From Pinguiococcus pyrenoidosus (taxonomy: Eukaryota > Sar > Pinguiophyceae > Pinguiochrysidales > Pinguiochrysidaceae), in assembly GCA_019677205.1 (NCBI GenBank), contig JAAMXY010003098.1, positions 1 to 19,420 on the forward strand: 19,420 bases of DNA, given 5' to 3'. Positions 9,301 through 18,100 of the stretch are shown here, one piece after another (within the stretch, counting starts at the first letter, position 1; the number at the start of each line of letters is the position of its first letter). The position numbers and the translations under genes are program-made. The notes under the pieces were generated by a model. It did no database searches and was not told the origin of the DNA. It saw nothing but the letters and a program-made list of their open reading frames with translations.

Positions 9301-10958
9301 GTGCCTGGCGAAGCCGCTTCGATGGCTACGCGAAGCTTGGAGTGTCCATCGGTCGGTGGAACTCTCCGGATTACACGTTGGATGCGCGCGCCGGATCGGT
9401 CCCCGAGGCTAGCTCTTCCGTCGAGGGTCCCTCCGCGCTCGGAGATGGCGGCCAGAATCGTGCGGCGGGCCCGCACGCCAGGCGTCGCTATGTCTTCCTG
9501 TCGTACAGGGCAAGCACGCAGGCCGGGGGGATCCTGAAGACGGTAAACAGTAGGAAGCGACGATTGAGACGGCGCGTCGCCGTCGACCCTGATTCGTGCG
9601 CTTGGGAGGAGCACGAGGAGCTACCGCAGGAGGCAACTGCTGCTTTTGGTAGCGCAGAAGCCGCAGCTTTGTCACCGGAGTCGGGCTCGCAACAGCCCAG
9701 CGCCGAGGCGGAACAAGCAATCGCGGCGCATCCACCTGCTACCGAGGCTGCGAAGGCGCTGGGCCGTACTTGCAATCTGAAAGGGGATCGCAAGATTCCA
9801 GCGCGGCGACAGGTGCTCGACGACAATAGCGACGATGACTTCGAGACCTCTCGAAGGAGATCGTCTTCTGAGGAAACGTTGCTGAAGCAACCGGCGCCTG
9901 CGGCATCCGCTTCGTCGCAAGGGACTTGCAATGAGCGTGGTTGCGTCGAAGAAGAACAACCTGGCCTGCTGGACGAAGAGCTTCGCCAACTTGATCAAAA
10001 AAGCGTCCAGCTGGAAGCTCTGTCCGGCATGGCCGATCTCGGACGCGGGGTGATCCAGCACGAGAGTGCTTACGGAGGCTTCGTCGGAAGGATCACTGGT
10101 TTCAAGGATGCGAGAGACGTGTCGCCCGCGGAAGATGCTGGCAGTCCCGGGCCCGAGATGTCCCCAGACGTGTCTCTGGACTCGGATGAAGGCGATGCTC
10201 ATCAAGCACCAGGCAACGATGAGAGTGGTCCGCTGTGGAAGATTCTGTTGAGCGATGGCCACGAGCAATGGGCGACGAAGGAGCAGACGGAAGCGATGCT
10301 GCGTTCATACCAGCAGGATTTGATCAAGTCTGAGGGACGCTTGCGAGCGTTGCATGCTAAAAGCAAGGAAGAAGCAGTGGCAGCTGGACCCACGTTCAAG
10401 CTGCTCCCCTCTGCTCGGGACGCAGCTGAGAAGATGAAGGAAACGCACAGGCTCGAGGTGCAGCGCGAGCTGGATGCTTCCCCTTCCAGTCTGTCTGATG
10501 TGGATCTCGTTCAGCTCTGCCGGCTCTTCGACCGCTGCAGTGACGCTGACCTGCTGGTCAAGTCTGGGGACGACACTGGCGAGCCAGATGTCGGCGGAGC
10601 TGACGGACTTTTTGACTCGATGCCTTCCGAGGTTGCAGCGCTTTGGAAACGTTCTCTAGTCGCGGGCAGCTCGCGGCTTTTGAAAGGCCGCGACGCTCCC
10701 AAAATCAGCGTTGATGACCTTCAGATTACCCAGAATCATCTCGACATGCGGAGAAGTTGGCTTGGTGGCACTGTTGTAGAAAGCCCCGCTGGCGCGGAGC
10801 CGTGGAGTGACGTCCAGGCTTCGGCAAGCAATAGTGGACGGGGTGGGAAACTCTACGAAATCCTCTCGGGAGCGCGTCTAATACGCCGGTTCGCGGAGAT
10901 GGATCAGGCAAGGAGGCCGTCTCGGAGGCAGACGCGGACTCGTAGGCCGTGCAGCTAG
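6327..10958 (+). CDS. ATAD5/Elg1-like PCNA-unloading clamp-loader subunit
   Basis: The product is 1543 aa, intronless, starting at the first in-frame ATG (6327); upstream in-frame codons lack ATG. ATAD5/Elg1 forms an RFC-like complex with RFC2-5 and unloads PCNA after replication. The AAA+ core fits this family better than RFC1: MWTEKYAP (559-566), ITGPCGSGRSAAVYACAK (about 642-659), EVNPGQSRSG, EATQSYS, Walker B-like IILFEEVDCVF (739-749), sensor-1 VLTAN and lid NDLRRAILLLQ. In Walker A the invariant Lys is Arg650 (AGG at 8274-8276). The N-terminus is disordered, with SUMO-interacting-like motifs SVIVIPDSP (about 136-144) and NVIDLESGG (about 437-445), a GTCAGTCCA-encoded SSQ repeat, and a Tudor-like module (about 204-294; GDLVDVAA, SPGVNKCGGTGRI, DVVYVLG, YVRASEI). 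A second Tudor-like segment lies near 10063-10300. An Ig/IPT-like insertion follows the AAA lid. It probably acts in the nucleus. Confidence 0.88.
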   Translation: MASEKPGTKTAKLRLQPVSSSATSDGEGRGGGKRQQDVLKQLLCPDLRAKPKAAIGSKLCRSRKGGTPVEALDSKENRRNEREVSNPRADVKVASAGDKSSLLRSSKSSKPGSEDSGTKPQRATEPRRAQSDPMPSVIVIPDSPTLEAPAKAEAEEDLARLDDSQRTVADEEVVQEAGARQSSQSSQSSQSSQSSTSPQASARSLAVGDLVDVAARCSPGVNKCGGTGRIKRIVCASTGGDVVVDSGSAGEYLDSLESTQEDAAEAQIFFDVVYVLGTSEGRVDAKYVRASEITVDERIGAKKRARRQSRSFMEEQSALLKAAKERGKRHKKVSGAGPIRAKSPSMGLRGLRGLQLKQPGMPAKDGRGGALPLNKMTFFMNSEEKQRQRDALALAAFRENRQRSLETTKNFFANKVVNPFFQKREAPVAAPELSSRNVIDLESGGSEGNGSGKEAPAATTVTCPSDDCVLLEFPTSDFATAILREQPSPAVPEHEPLGIRKCERSAPMPVDDDLAVPLRAPAPASCKTVTAESRLNLVLEELSSPTELVGTMRSTGETMWTEKYAPASAREMCGNAEACKSMLDWLEQWKDRRRLKKASEGAAVGSLASAASADDSKESWFDGEASMDLESEAPDLPNVFLITGPCGSGRSAAVYACAKQVQCAVIEVNPGQSRSGAALKKWLAEATQSYSLGGGGGGSKAEQPEKRSKRRQKATREAKKLKRTHAASAIDGDGVEFSIILFEEVDCVFESHDAGFLPALKELVRHTKCPIVLTANRGASLRKDQLLSQLSAAFTRPSTDETVSVLLRIGEREGLTLQPGVARRIALAVQNDLRRAILLLQGIATPIRGSVVAPAESEMNPASLAESSVAATFDFLCLCVAALPRGASDGVELSFGSAKSPTILSVQHLERQDLKGGLENAFVSPVRLTGQGFLQVKRNPSSAGEVVERVHVRVGSIESPRVALVSDSELIFDLPGLAGALPALAKRLQTPCAWRSRFDGYAKLGVSIGRWNSPDYTLDARAGSVPEASSSVEGPSALGDGGQNRAAGPHARRRYVFLSYRASTQAGGILKTVNSRKRRLRRRVAVDPDSCAWEEHEELPQEATAAFGSAEAAALSPESGSQQPSAEAEQAIAAHPPATEAAKALGRTCNLKGDRKIPARRQVLDDNSDDDFETSRRRSSSEETLLKQPAPAASASSQGTCNERGCVEEEQPGLLDEELRQLDQKSVQLEALSGMADLGRGVIQHESAYGGFVGRITGFKDARDVSPAEDAGSPGPEMSPDVSLDSDEGDAHQAPGNDESGPLWKILLSDGHEQWATKEQTEAMLRSYQQDLIKSEGRLRALHAKSKEEAVAAGPTFKLLPSARDAAEKMKETHRLEVQRELDASPSSLSDVDLVQLCRLFDRCSDADLLVKSGDDTGEPDVGGADGLFDSMPSEVAALWKRSLVAGSSRLLKGRDAPKISVDDLQITQNHLDMRRSWLGGTVVESPAGAEPWSDVQASASNSGRGGKLYEILSGARLIRRFAEMDQARRPSRRQTRTRRPCS
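6865..6909 (+). repeat. Coding minisatellite, five perfect copies of GTCAGTCCA
   Basis: Five exact 9-bp units encode the serine/glutamine (SSQ) stretch in the disordered N-terminal part of ATAD5. Each unit adds three residues, so copy-number change keeps the frame. SQ-rich runs are potential ATM/ATR-type kinase targets; this is inference. Confidence 0.9.
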
Positions 10959-10986
10959 AGCGAAGGGAGATGCTCTCTGTGGACCT

Positions 10987-11022
10987 GCGTAGACTACCAG
11001 GAGAGCGTAGACTACCAGGAGA
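10987..11022 (+). repeat. Two tandem copies of an 18-bp unit
   Basis: GCGTAGACTACCAGGAGA occurs twice, head to tail, without mismatch, 28 bp after the ATAD5 stop codon. Confidence 0.92.
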
Positions 11023-11247
11023 AGTAGTGCTCTTCCATGTCCATGCGAAGCTCCGATCTTGGAGCCGTTGTCCGCCTTTTTTCTTTGATCTCCCTTGAAA
11101 TCCCGATCTTCGCCAGCGACATTCTGAATATCCATACTCTATGCACATGCATAGGCCATGCCTTCCTGTCCCACATGTGTCGGCGATCCCGCCCTACCAG
11201 CTTGCTCGCTCTGTCTCCCTCCCCTTTCCTCTCCCTCGAGCTATATG

Positions 11248-11285
11248 ATCAGCCCGCCTCCTATCAATCAGCCCGCCTCCTATCA
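11248..11285 (+). repeat. Two tandem copies of a 19-bp unit
   Basis: ATCAGCCCGCCTCCTATCA occurs twice, head to tail, without mismatch, in the spacer about 80 bp beyond the transporter stop codon. Confidence 0.92.
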
Positions 11286-11368
11286 GCACGAGTTCTTCGC
11301 CCGAGAAACGCATCACCATGCGATCCGCTGCAAGACCATGCTTCAACACATGCGCACGCATCGTGCGC

Positions 11369-14119
11369 TCAAGGGATGGCAACTCGGTGGTAGTTCACAT
11401 CCCAGGCACTCCACGTCCACAGAGCGGCGGCTGCAAAACCGACGCACACAACCAGCATCGCTAGAGCTGAATCTGCCGCCGAATCCTACACGTTATACGG
11501 GCCAGAGAGATGAGACAAAAAAGCACTTGAACAGCATCATCCAACGTACACATCCATATGGCATGGCTCGGCTCAGCTCCGGTCAGCTCAGCTCAGCTCA
11601 GCTCAGTTCAGCTCAGCTCAGCTCAGCTCAGCTCAGCTCAGCTCCGCTCCGCTCACCTGTACAAGGTCCAACTTGAGCGCTGCGAGAACCGGGAACACGT
11701 AGCAGACGAAAGCGAACGCAACTCCACGGCTGAGCTCGAAGACGCCAGTGAAGTGGGTGACTCGAAGGGCGAGGAGGACGCAGGCGGCGCAGAATGCCAG
11801 GGTGTACACCTCCATGAGGCGATGCCACCTCCATATCGTTTTGATTGCAGCGGCGGCATCCTCTTCTCGTAGCGTGTTCATTGCCACCATCTGCTCCAGC
11901 AGGGCGACCCTGGACACTTCCTGATGCCCACTGGTGATGGCCAGCATCGCCGCTCTAAGTCATGTGTGTGTGTGTGTATCCGGTATGCAAGCATGGGCAT
12001 GTGTCAGTGGGTTGCAGAGGAAAAAGGGGGGGGGGGGGGACAAGAAAAGCTGGCAAAATACGAGCTCACCGGCATGGAAACAGAATCAAGGGAAACACCG
12101 TGCAGATGTGGAAGAAGAAGGTGGCAAAGGCCAGCGCGACCCACACGGTGCCAGGTCCTCCGGCCTTGTAGTTGAGAAGCACATTGCTCTGGGTGTCCGC
12201 ACCAAAGAGCAGGGCGCCACAGAAGCCTGGTGGCGACGGAGACACGGTGAGTTGCGGACAGCGCTCCGACGAAAGGGATCTCGTCGAAGAGGAAGCCGAC
12301 TCACCCACAGCGAGATTCACGAAGGTGCCGATGCCGACAGCGATGCTTGAAACGACTTCAAAACTCTCGACTTTGAGCTCCCCGGGAAGACCTGGCAAAG
12401 TGTCCGGTAGCGGCGAAACCTGCGCCTCCGGGAGCTGAAGGGAGGTTGCGGGAACTGCTTCCAGTTGGGCCTGGCTGCCGGACACCGGAGACCTGCTTTC
12501 AGCAATAGCCAAGCTTGCCATTCCTTGCCCTTGGGTTCCCTCGGAGGAGCTTCTGGGCAGTGACGCCTCGACGTTTTGAGCAGCTTGGACCGGATCCTTC
12601 AGTGCGCCGGCCAGCTGAGACTCGGAGAAAAGCTCCAGCGGCAAGTGCGCGAGCGCCTCCAACTCTCGGAAGGTCAGCGTCTCCAGCGAGCACTGCGTCA
12701 GGAACGCGATCTGCGCTCGCGACATACGCTTCGGACTCCGGGCGCGCATGGAGCTCACTTGCTCGGGGTTCAGCGTCTCGAGCTTTGCCTGTGAGAGTTG
12801 CCGCAGATTGGCGGCAGCAAGCTGTTTCAGATCGACCTTCTCAAGAGATGACAGGTCCTCCTGCAGCAAGGTGGACTGCGAGATTCCCGCAGCGCCGTCC
12901 CCTGACCCTGCAGGAAGGCTAGCTGGCATGTCTTCATTCGTCGGCCCTGGGCCGAAAATCTGCCCACGGCGGATCACGAGCGCGCGGGCGACCCGCTGTC
13001 GCTTTGCGAAGAGGATCCGTTCGATCTTCCGGTGCCGGAAAGCCAGGTTCATGCCATCCAGAATCGCAGGGACCGCCATCTATGAGAAAAGGAGGGCTTG
13101 AGAACGATGTGCTCCTTGGCCTTGTGACACCCGATCACGTACATCTTTCCCCTGCATACCTGCGCGGCGAAGGCAAAGATCATCATGGGAAACACTTTGA
13201 GAACGCCCGTCGTGCTGCCGAAGAACAAGTTCACATCTTGTCGGTGCAGCATATCGCCGAGGCCGCCTCCCTGCGTGCTCAAGCTCACTGCACACTGGGC
13301 AACCACGAGGCCCACCAGGTAGAAGACGCCCAGCACGCTGCAGATGCTGATCGTGCGGATGGTGTACATCTGCTTGGCTGAAGAAAGAACGAAGCACACG
13401 ACACCGAAAAGCACGTGTGCTTCTGCTGCAGACAAGGGAAGGTTGAGGACCATTGACAGCTGCACGAGAAGCTCCGAGGCCCGCAGCAGATACATCGTGC
13501 CCGCTGATATGGAAAAGATGATGATGCCAGCCTCCACCGCCTGCGTGCAGCAAAGCAGGACGCTTGAGCCAGGGAAAGCAGGGACGCCTTTGCCCATCGA
13601 CGCCTCTGGATGGTTTTGGAGCGACCAGCCAAAGAGTGCATGCGAAGCGCACCTGTTCCATTCGGGGTCCGAAAGCCTTCAGCGCAAGCTCTTCCAAGCT
13701 GTGCGCTTGGCATTCGGCGCATGCCAAAACGATGAAGCGGATCGACGCCACGGTGGCCAGGCCTCCGAGTAGAAGGAGAAGCTGTCACAAGCAGAAGCAA
13801 CGTAAAGAAAGCTTGAGGTGGACGACCGGCCTCTCTTCTCTCTTGTTTCCCCTGGCTACGCACCGCCGCAGGCACGAGACCGGCGTTCGAGAAGCCGAAT
13901 GGATACATCAGCGTTCCTGCGCCTAAAGTCGCGCTGAGCAGGTTGAACACTGCAAGAGAACCTGTGTTGTCAGCTCGACGACCTCCAAAAATCCCCCGAG
14001 TCCTCGTGCCCCCACGCACCGCCGCTGGCCCAGTCTCCTCTGTCCAACCAGTCCTTCTTCTTCGCGGAAGGGCGCTCTCTGTCGGCTTTCGGCAGCAGCG
14101 GTGCCTCCTCTGCCAGCAT
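11369..14119 (-). CDS. Amino acid/auxin permease family (AAAP, SLC36/38-like) transporter, eight exons
   Basis: My exon model (5'->3' on minus) is 14119-14020, 13949-13864, 13781-13626, 13540-13160, 13079-12305, 12226-12070, 11954-11657, 11485-11369. Phases are consistent and give 689 aa. AAAP signatures: VFNLLSATLGAGTLMYPFGF and NAGLVPAA (TM1), HSLEELALKAFG, LKVFPMMIFAFAAQ (TM5), GFCGALLFGADTQSNVLLNY (TM6/7), FFFHICTVFPLILFPCRAA and YVFPVLAALKL. About 11 membrane segments are expected. The family carries amino acids with protons or sodium across plasma or vacuolar membranes; substrate is unknown. Between TM5 and TM6 sits an extra ~200-residue hydrophilic insertion (about 281-479) with octapeptide repeats. 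Most splice sites are GTGAG/GTGCGT-AG. The exon 3 donor (GTCGCT at 13625) is weak; an alternative is GTGCGC at 13652. The start ATG follows an in-frame stop. Confidence 0.82.
11486..11656 (-). other. Last intron of the AAAP gene, carrying a pentanucleotide repeat
   Basis: The 171-nt intron runs from GTGAGC to GTGTAG and joins ...LDLVQ to DSAADSAL, leading into the last membrane segment and stop. Much of its 5' half is GAGCT satellite, making it the longest intron of the gene. Confidence 0.72.
11571..11655 (+). repeat. (GCTCA)n pentanucleotide microsatellite
   Basis: About a dozen GCTCA units, with one GTTCA interruption near 11606 and degenerate GCTCC/GCTCG units at both ends. It lies wholly inside the last intron of the AAAP gene and abuts the splice donor. 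Confidence 0.93.
11955..12069 (-). other. AAAP intron with mononucleotide C and (AC)n tracts
   Basis: The 115-nt intron has donor GTGAGC and acceptor ACTTAG. On the sense strand it contains a run of 14 C (12026-12039) near the donor and an (AC)n tract (11963-11977) just before the acceptor, in place of an ordinary polypyrimidine tract. Splicing restores PCR/AAMLAI in the family-conserved FPxR region. Confidence 0.75.
12600..12854 (-). repeat. Octapeptide LxxLxxxx repeats in the AAAP loop insertion
   Basis: The translated loop reads LSSLEKVD, LKQLAAAN, LRQLSQAK, LETLNPEQ, then, after a broken stretch, LETLTFRE, LEALAHLP, LELFSESQ and LAGAL. Hydrophobic residues at positions 1 and 4 of an 8-residue period suggest an amphipathic helical or solenoid module on the cytosolic side. 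I do not recognise a named family. Confidence 0.7.
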
Positions 14120-14386
14120 CTTGTCCAGTCAACGATTGCCTCCACCTTTCGCCGCAAAAGGCAGCGACAAGCAGGACAACACTGAGGTGCAAGCCGCCCG
14201 TATCGGAAGTGCCCGAGGCCTCCGAAGGCGATCCCAAGCAGCGAAGCTGTCTTCTCTGTGAACTATAGTATTACGCATCTGTCTATAGTGCTGGCCAGTG
14301 CTGAAAATAAAACCACCATAGGTCTAGCACTCGAGCAGAGTGGCAAATCAATCCGATCTTGTTTTGAACGCCCGCCGTTTGCTTAG
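14120..14386. other. Spacer upstream of the AAAP gene and DUF4246-like fragment
   Basis: The 267-bp spacer has no supported gene. It serves as the 5' region of the AAAP gene. GC content drops from here toward the telomere. Position 14384-14386 (TTTGCTTAG) looks like a splice acceptor feeding the following fragment, but no exon upstream of it is visible on the plus strand. Confidence 0.45.
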
Positions 14387-14745
14387 GTCTTCTCACCTCT
14401 CTTGCGACTTTTTCTGCGCCATGATGATGCATTGGGTGAGACGCAGCGGACGCTTTTGATGAACGCAATCGAGCGGATACGAACCGCGCAGGATGTGCCG
14501 GACTATCATCCGCACTCCGACAACAAAGTGCGGGATCTGGTGCATCAAGCGCTGTATGCCTACGTCGCCGGAGAAAGCGCCCTTCTTTGGCTAACGGCGT
14601 GGAGGATCACGCCCGCCTGTGCGAGTGAATATGACAGACTGAAACGCGGAGACCTGTTCGGTGGGCGAAAGTCGAGGCGGTGTCAAGGAATTGGACGTTC
14701 CTGTCGAGTGATGTGGACCGAAGGCGAAGACTTCATCGCTCTTGG
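14387..14745 (+). pseudogene. Fragment of a DUF4246-like gene
   Basis: An open stretch with no start ATG begins after a TTAG acceptor-like sequence. It reads LLMNAIERIRTAQ, then DYHPHSDNKVRDLVHQALYAY with VAGES, resembling the DUF4246 hallmark D-W-H-P-x-S-x-x-Q-V-x-D-L-V-H-P-S-L-Y (positions about 14450-14580). After about 14600 the frame loses resemblance. In another frame, 14671-14720 gives VEAVSRNWTFLSSDV, which could match the following W-x-P-S-[DE]-[VF] block, implying a frame break near 14660. No amino-terminal start and no C-terminal part of the family (much longer in intact members) is seen. The molecular function of DUF4246 is unknown. An alternative is a real multi-exon gene that I fail to assemble. 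Confidence 0.5.
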
Positions 14746-15145
14746 CGGTGGAAAGAACAGATTCTTCTTTGCTTTCTGTAGATACACAGTCTGTGCCTCG
14801 CTTTTGCTTTGATGATGACGACGCCACTTGAGCTTCCAGTGGATTCTCCAAAAAAATTCCATTACCGTCCCTGCAGTATTCTTTATATACCCACTATAAG
14901 GCCCACAGCGTGATTCGGATACTACTGTTTGTGCGGGCAGACCTGGGTGCATCCTCGGCACAGTCGAAGGAATCTCGAAATCCCTTGATAGCCCTGAACA
15001 TCCAGATATCCTCAGACCCTTCGATTTCTTGATGATGCGCCGCGAGATTTGAGTGCACACATGCAGTGAATTGCACCATCAATGGAGTAAAGGCGCGCAG
15101 AAGTCTTCTAGTAGGAGCTGATTCCTGGCGAGAACCTAACTTGCC
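14746..15145. other. Spacer between DUF4246-like fragment and lipase-GTPase gene
   Basis: About 400 bp with no supported gene. A TTTATATAC element lies near 14882-14890. The stretch presumably holds the 3' UTR of the lipase-GTPase gene. Short open frames on both strands show no family signature. Confidence 0.4.
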
Positions 15146-18100
15146 CTACTGTGAATCAGACTTGCTATCGCCATCCAGATTGTCAGCATTCCCCATTTGC
15201 TGCTCGATGCTCAGCGAATCGAGTTCTTTCCATCTGTGAAAATCGATGTTATCAATTCGCTCCTGGAGGTCACGGTCAGATCGGGCCTCTCCAATATTTG
15301 GAAGGAGCCACTCAGTGCAGATGTCTTTGGCCATCCAGATCATTCCAGGACCGCACACGCTGTCCAGCTCCTCCCTCGACTTGGCCAGATCAACAAAAAC
15401 GACCTTTAATCCTTTCGTTCTCCTGTCGAGATCTTCATCGAGCTTTTCAGCGTTCAGTGTTCCGGGATCGGCGTTGGTCTTGGTCTTCTCCTTGTACTCC
15501 GCTTTAAGGCGGCGTTCCATGTCTTCACGAAGTTTCTCGACACTGTTCCGCGTGTGAACAGTCTTTCCAGAGGCGTCGTGGAGATATCCGAGAGACCTAT
15601 TGCAGCACATGAGAATCTTGGGAGGTACTGTCGCCGAGTCCCAAATCTGGAAGATGCGTTTCATGTCGTCATCTTCAAGATCTGTAAGATCCTTTCGCAT
15701 GAAAATGTACAGCTTGCTGCACACCAGCGCGGACGATTGGAATACCTCTGCAATTCTGTACGTCGTGCTGGTCGTCCCGGGCGTGTCCAGCAAGGCAACC
15801 CCCTCAGAAAGAGGCACGACTGTGGCTTTTGTTGTGTGACCAATGCCTGTCGTTCCCGTACGTAGTTTAAGAGTCTCGCTCATAGTTATCTGGGATATTA
15901 GAGTTGTCTTGCCAGCGTCCTGTGAGCCCATTACAGCAACCAGACGCATGTTCATCCTATGTCGGAGCTGATTGATGATGCGAATAGCATTAAGCCTGTC
16001 GCGAAACTCGGCTTGCGAACTTTTTGTAAGCCTTATCTCGCTGCTCCAACGCATCTCCATCGGCGTAGTTGCTGGCACCCGGATGCCGTCTCCATCAGCA
16101 TGTTCCATTCTGCACAAGAAGTCCACAAGGTTGTCTTCGTTCTTCGTCGGTGAGACACTAAGCGTCAACTGACTTGCGGCAGCAATTTTGTTTTGTATCA
16201 GTTGAAGTAACGTTTGAACGCCGCTGTAATAAGACGCCCGATGATCGTATTTCTCTGTGGCATAATCGTGCCAATCGCGGAGTAGAGGATACAGCCACAC
16301 GATCCCGACGAGTGCAACTGAAAACAGGGCTCCGGTCGCCACTCCGAAGAATCGTAGCGCCTTCCTTGCAATCGTTTCAAGATAGATAGCATGTTTCGGC
16401 GCACACCATGCCGCTGCTGTTATCAGTATTCCTCGGTGAATCTCTCCGATGGAGCTCAGGTCAAGATCGTCAGGGCTCACCACTGCTTCGAGTCCAGCAA
16501 CACAGAATCTGTCGTAGGAGGGACGATCCTTAAAGTCTTTGAGATACTCAGTTGCACTTTCGGCTTTAAGAATTACTTCCTGAAACTGATGGAGGAGTTC
16601 CTCAATCGTAACATGGTCCCTATTGCAGGCAAGAGCTTCGGCGGCTTCAGGAACTGCGTCAGAAGCTGGAGTGGGCTTGACATGATTGCTCAAGAGGATC
16701 TTCTCAACGGCAGCAAACTTTATTGCCCTGATGAAGAAGGTCTTGTCGAATGTGACTGGCTGGTACGTCTCGTTGATATCAAGGCTTCGGAATTGCTCCG
16801 GAAGCAGCTTCAAGTATACCCTGTCGCTTCTCTCTGGTGGGCCGTGAGATTTCACGAGGCTCACAAACTCCAGCTTTGAAGAGGCCTCTGGCTTTGTCTT
16901 TGTCCTCTGGTCCTCTGTGGCATCTTCTTCATAAGAAGGGACAAGTTTCTCGAAGATCCTGAGAACCTGGCCGCCGTTCTCAGTTACCATCGTTGGTGCC
17001 TCGTCCTCAACGACCAAAGCACTCCACTCCGCATCTTGCACCGTGAGCTTAAAAGCAGTCATATCGAGGAAGTCAAGATTGCTACCAATCACAGTGTAAG
17101 TGCGCATGTCCGCGGATACTTCACAATGGCACTTTTCCGCCCTGACATCTGGCCTCAGGGAAACGGGGATGGAACGCCATTCTGCAGCTATTGCGCGCGA
17201 CCGAAGAGATAGATGACGTTCAAAGACTGTTGGAGGTGCAGCTGGCTGGAAAGCGAACGATGGTCCTGAGCGAGACGGCTTCTTCTCAACTGCAACTCCT
17301 ATTTTTCGATCCCTTGTTTCTGCCGCTAATTCCGCTTGTGGTAAGATTGCCGACAGTCTCGAAGGAAGCTTCTGCTCAAGCTCCCGTTGGGGTACGCGGC
17401 CTTCCCGCTCAAGCTGTCGAAGCCTCATCTTTTCCGTCCTAACTCTTTCCGCTGCTTTTTCGCTAGCATGCTTTAGAGCTTGCTGATATGAAGTACAACC
17501 ATGATCGGCAACGGCGTTATAGTCGACCTGCGAGCGCACCATTTCAATTTGAGAGCGAAGCAGCTTTGCGGGGCCCAAACTCGCTGCGAGACGCTGGTCT
17601 TTGTCTTCCCAGCTATTCACATGTTCAATATTGCCTTCCTTATCCAGAAGAAGGTATGTGCCAACGGGGCAGTACACGTCAGCTCTGGCTATGATGAAAT
17701 CGGCCGCCTTACTACTTGCGCTTCCCAAGCGGGATGGCAAACTGTCAGAGCTTGACGATGATAGAAGATTGCCACCTTCGTTGGTACCAACAATACCAAA
17801 AACATCACTTGACAGAGCTTTCAGAAGGTTGACAGTGTCTGCAGCAATAGCGCCACTATCTTTCAAGAGGCGTTGCGCTGTTGCGGCAAGATTAAGCAGC
17901 CTTGGAACTGGATCTTCGTCGTTAACAATCGTAATAAGGTGCTCCGCAACCTTTGTCCCACCTTCAAGCTGCTCCTTAAAGCTAGAGTCACCGATGAAGG
18001 GGCTTCCGAATCCGCATGAGATGATGTCTATAGCCAGATCCAAGGGGACAGACGACATGTTTCTTAGCACTCTCGCTGTTACGAGATGCGAGACAGCACC

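Larger units (their letters stand above)
10959..11368. other. Convergent spacer between ATAD5 and the AAAP transporter
   Basis: This 410-bp stretch lies between two stop codons of converging genes. No gene is recognised. It holds two short perfect tandem duplications (10987-11022 and 11248-11285) and a C/T-rich tract near 11200-11240. It presumably carries both 3' UTRs. Confidence 0.55.

Noticed and set aside
11571-11655. CRISPR-like or interspersed repeat array
   Set aside because: It is a contiguous 5-bp microsatellite without spacers, in a eukaryotic intron.
11558-11676. Open frame rich in SAQLSS repeats over the GCTCA satellite
   Set aside because: It is an artefact of translating a pentanucleotide microsatellite that lies inside an AAAP intron.
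13620-13660. Using donor GTGCGC at 13652 for AAAP exon 3
   Set aside because: It has a better donor consensus but deletes the hydrophobic VRFACTLWL needed for a full TM3. The weaker GTCGCT donor keeps phase, gives an 85-nt intron like its neighbours and preserves the helix. The choice remains uncertain.
13285-14157. A 290-codon minus-strand open frame read straight through the 5' part of the AAAP gene
   Set aside because: It starts at TTG, includes two introns and loses AAAP similarity after NAGLVPAA. Splicing gives a better protein.
14683-15060. A 125-codon minus-strand frame downstream of the lipase-GTPase gene
   Set aside because: It begins with GTG and shows no recognisable domain or membrane pattern.
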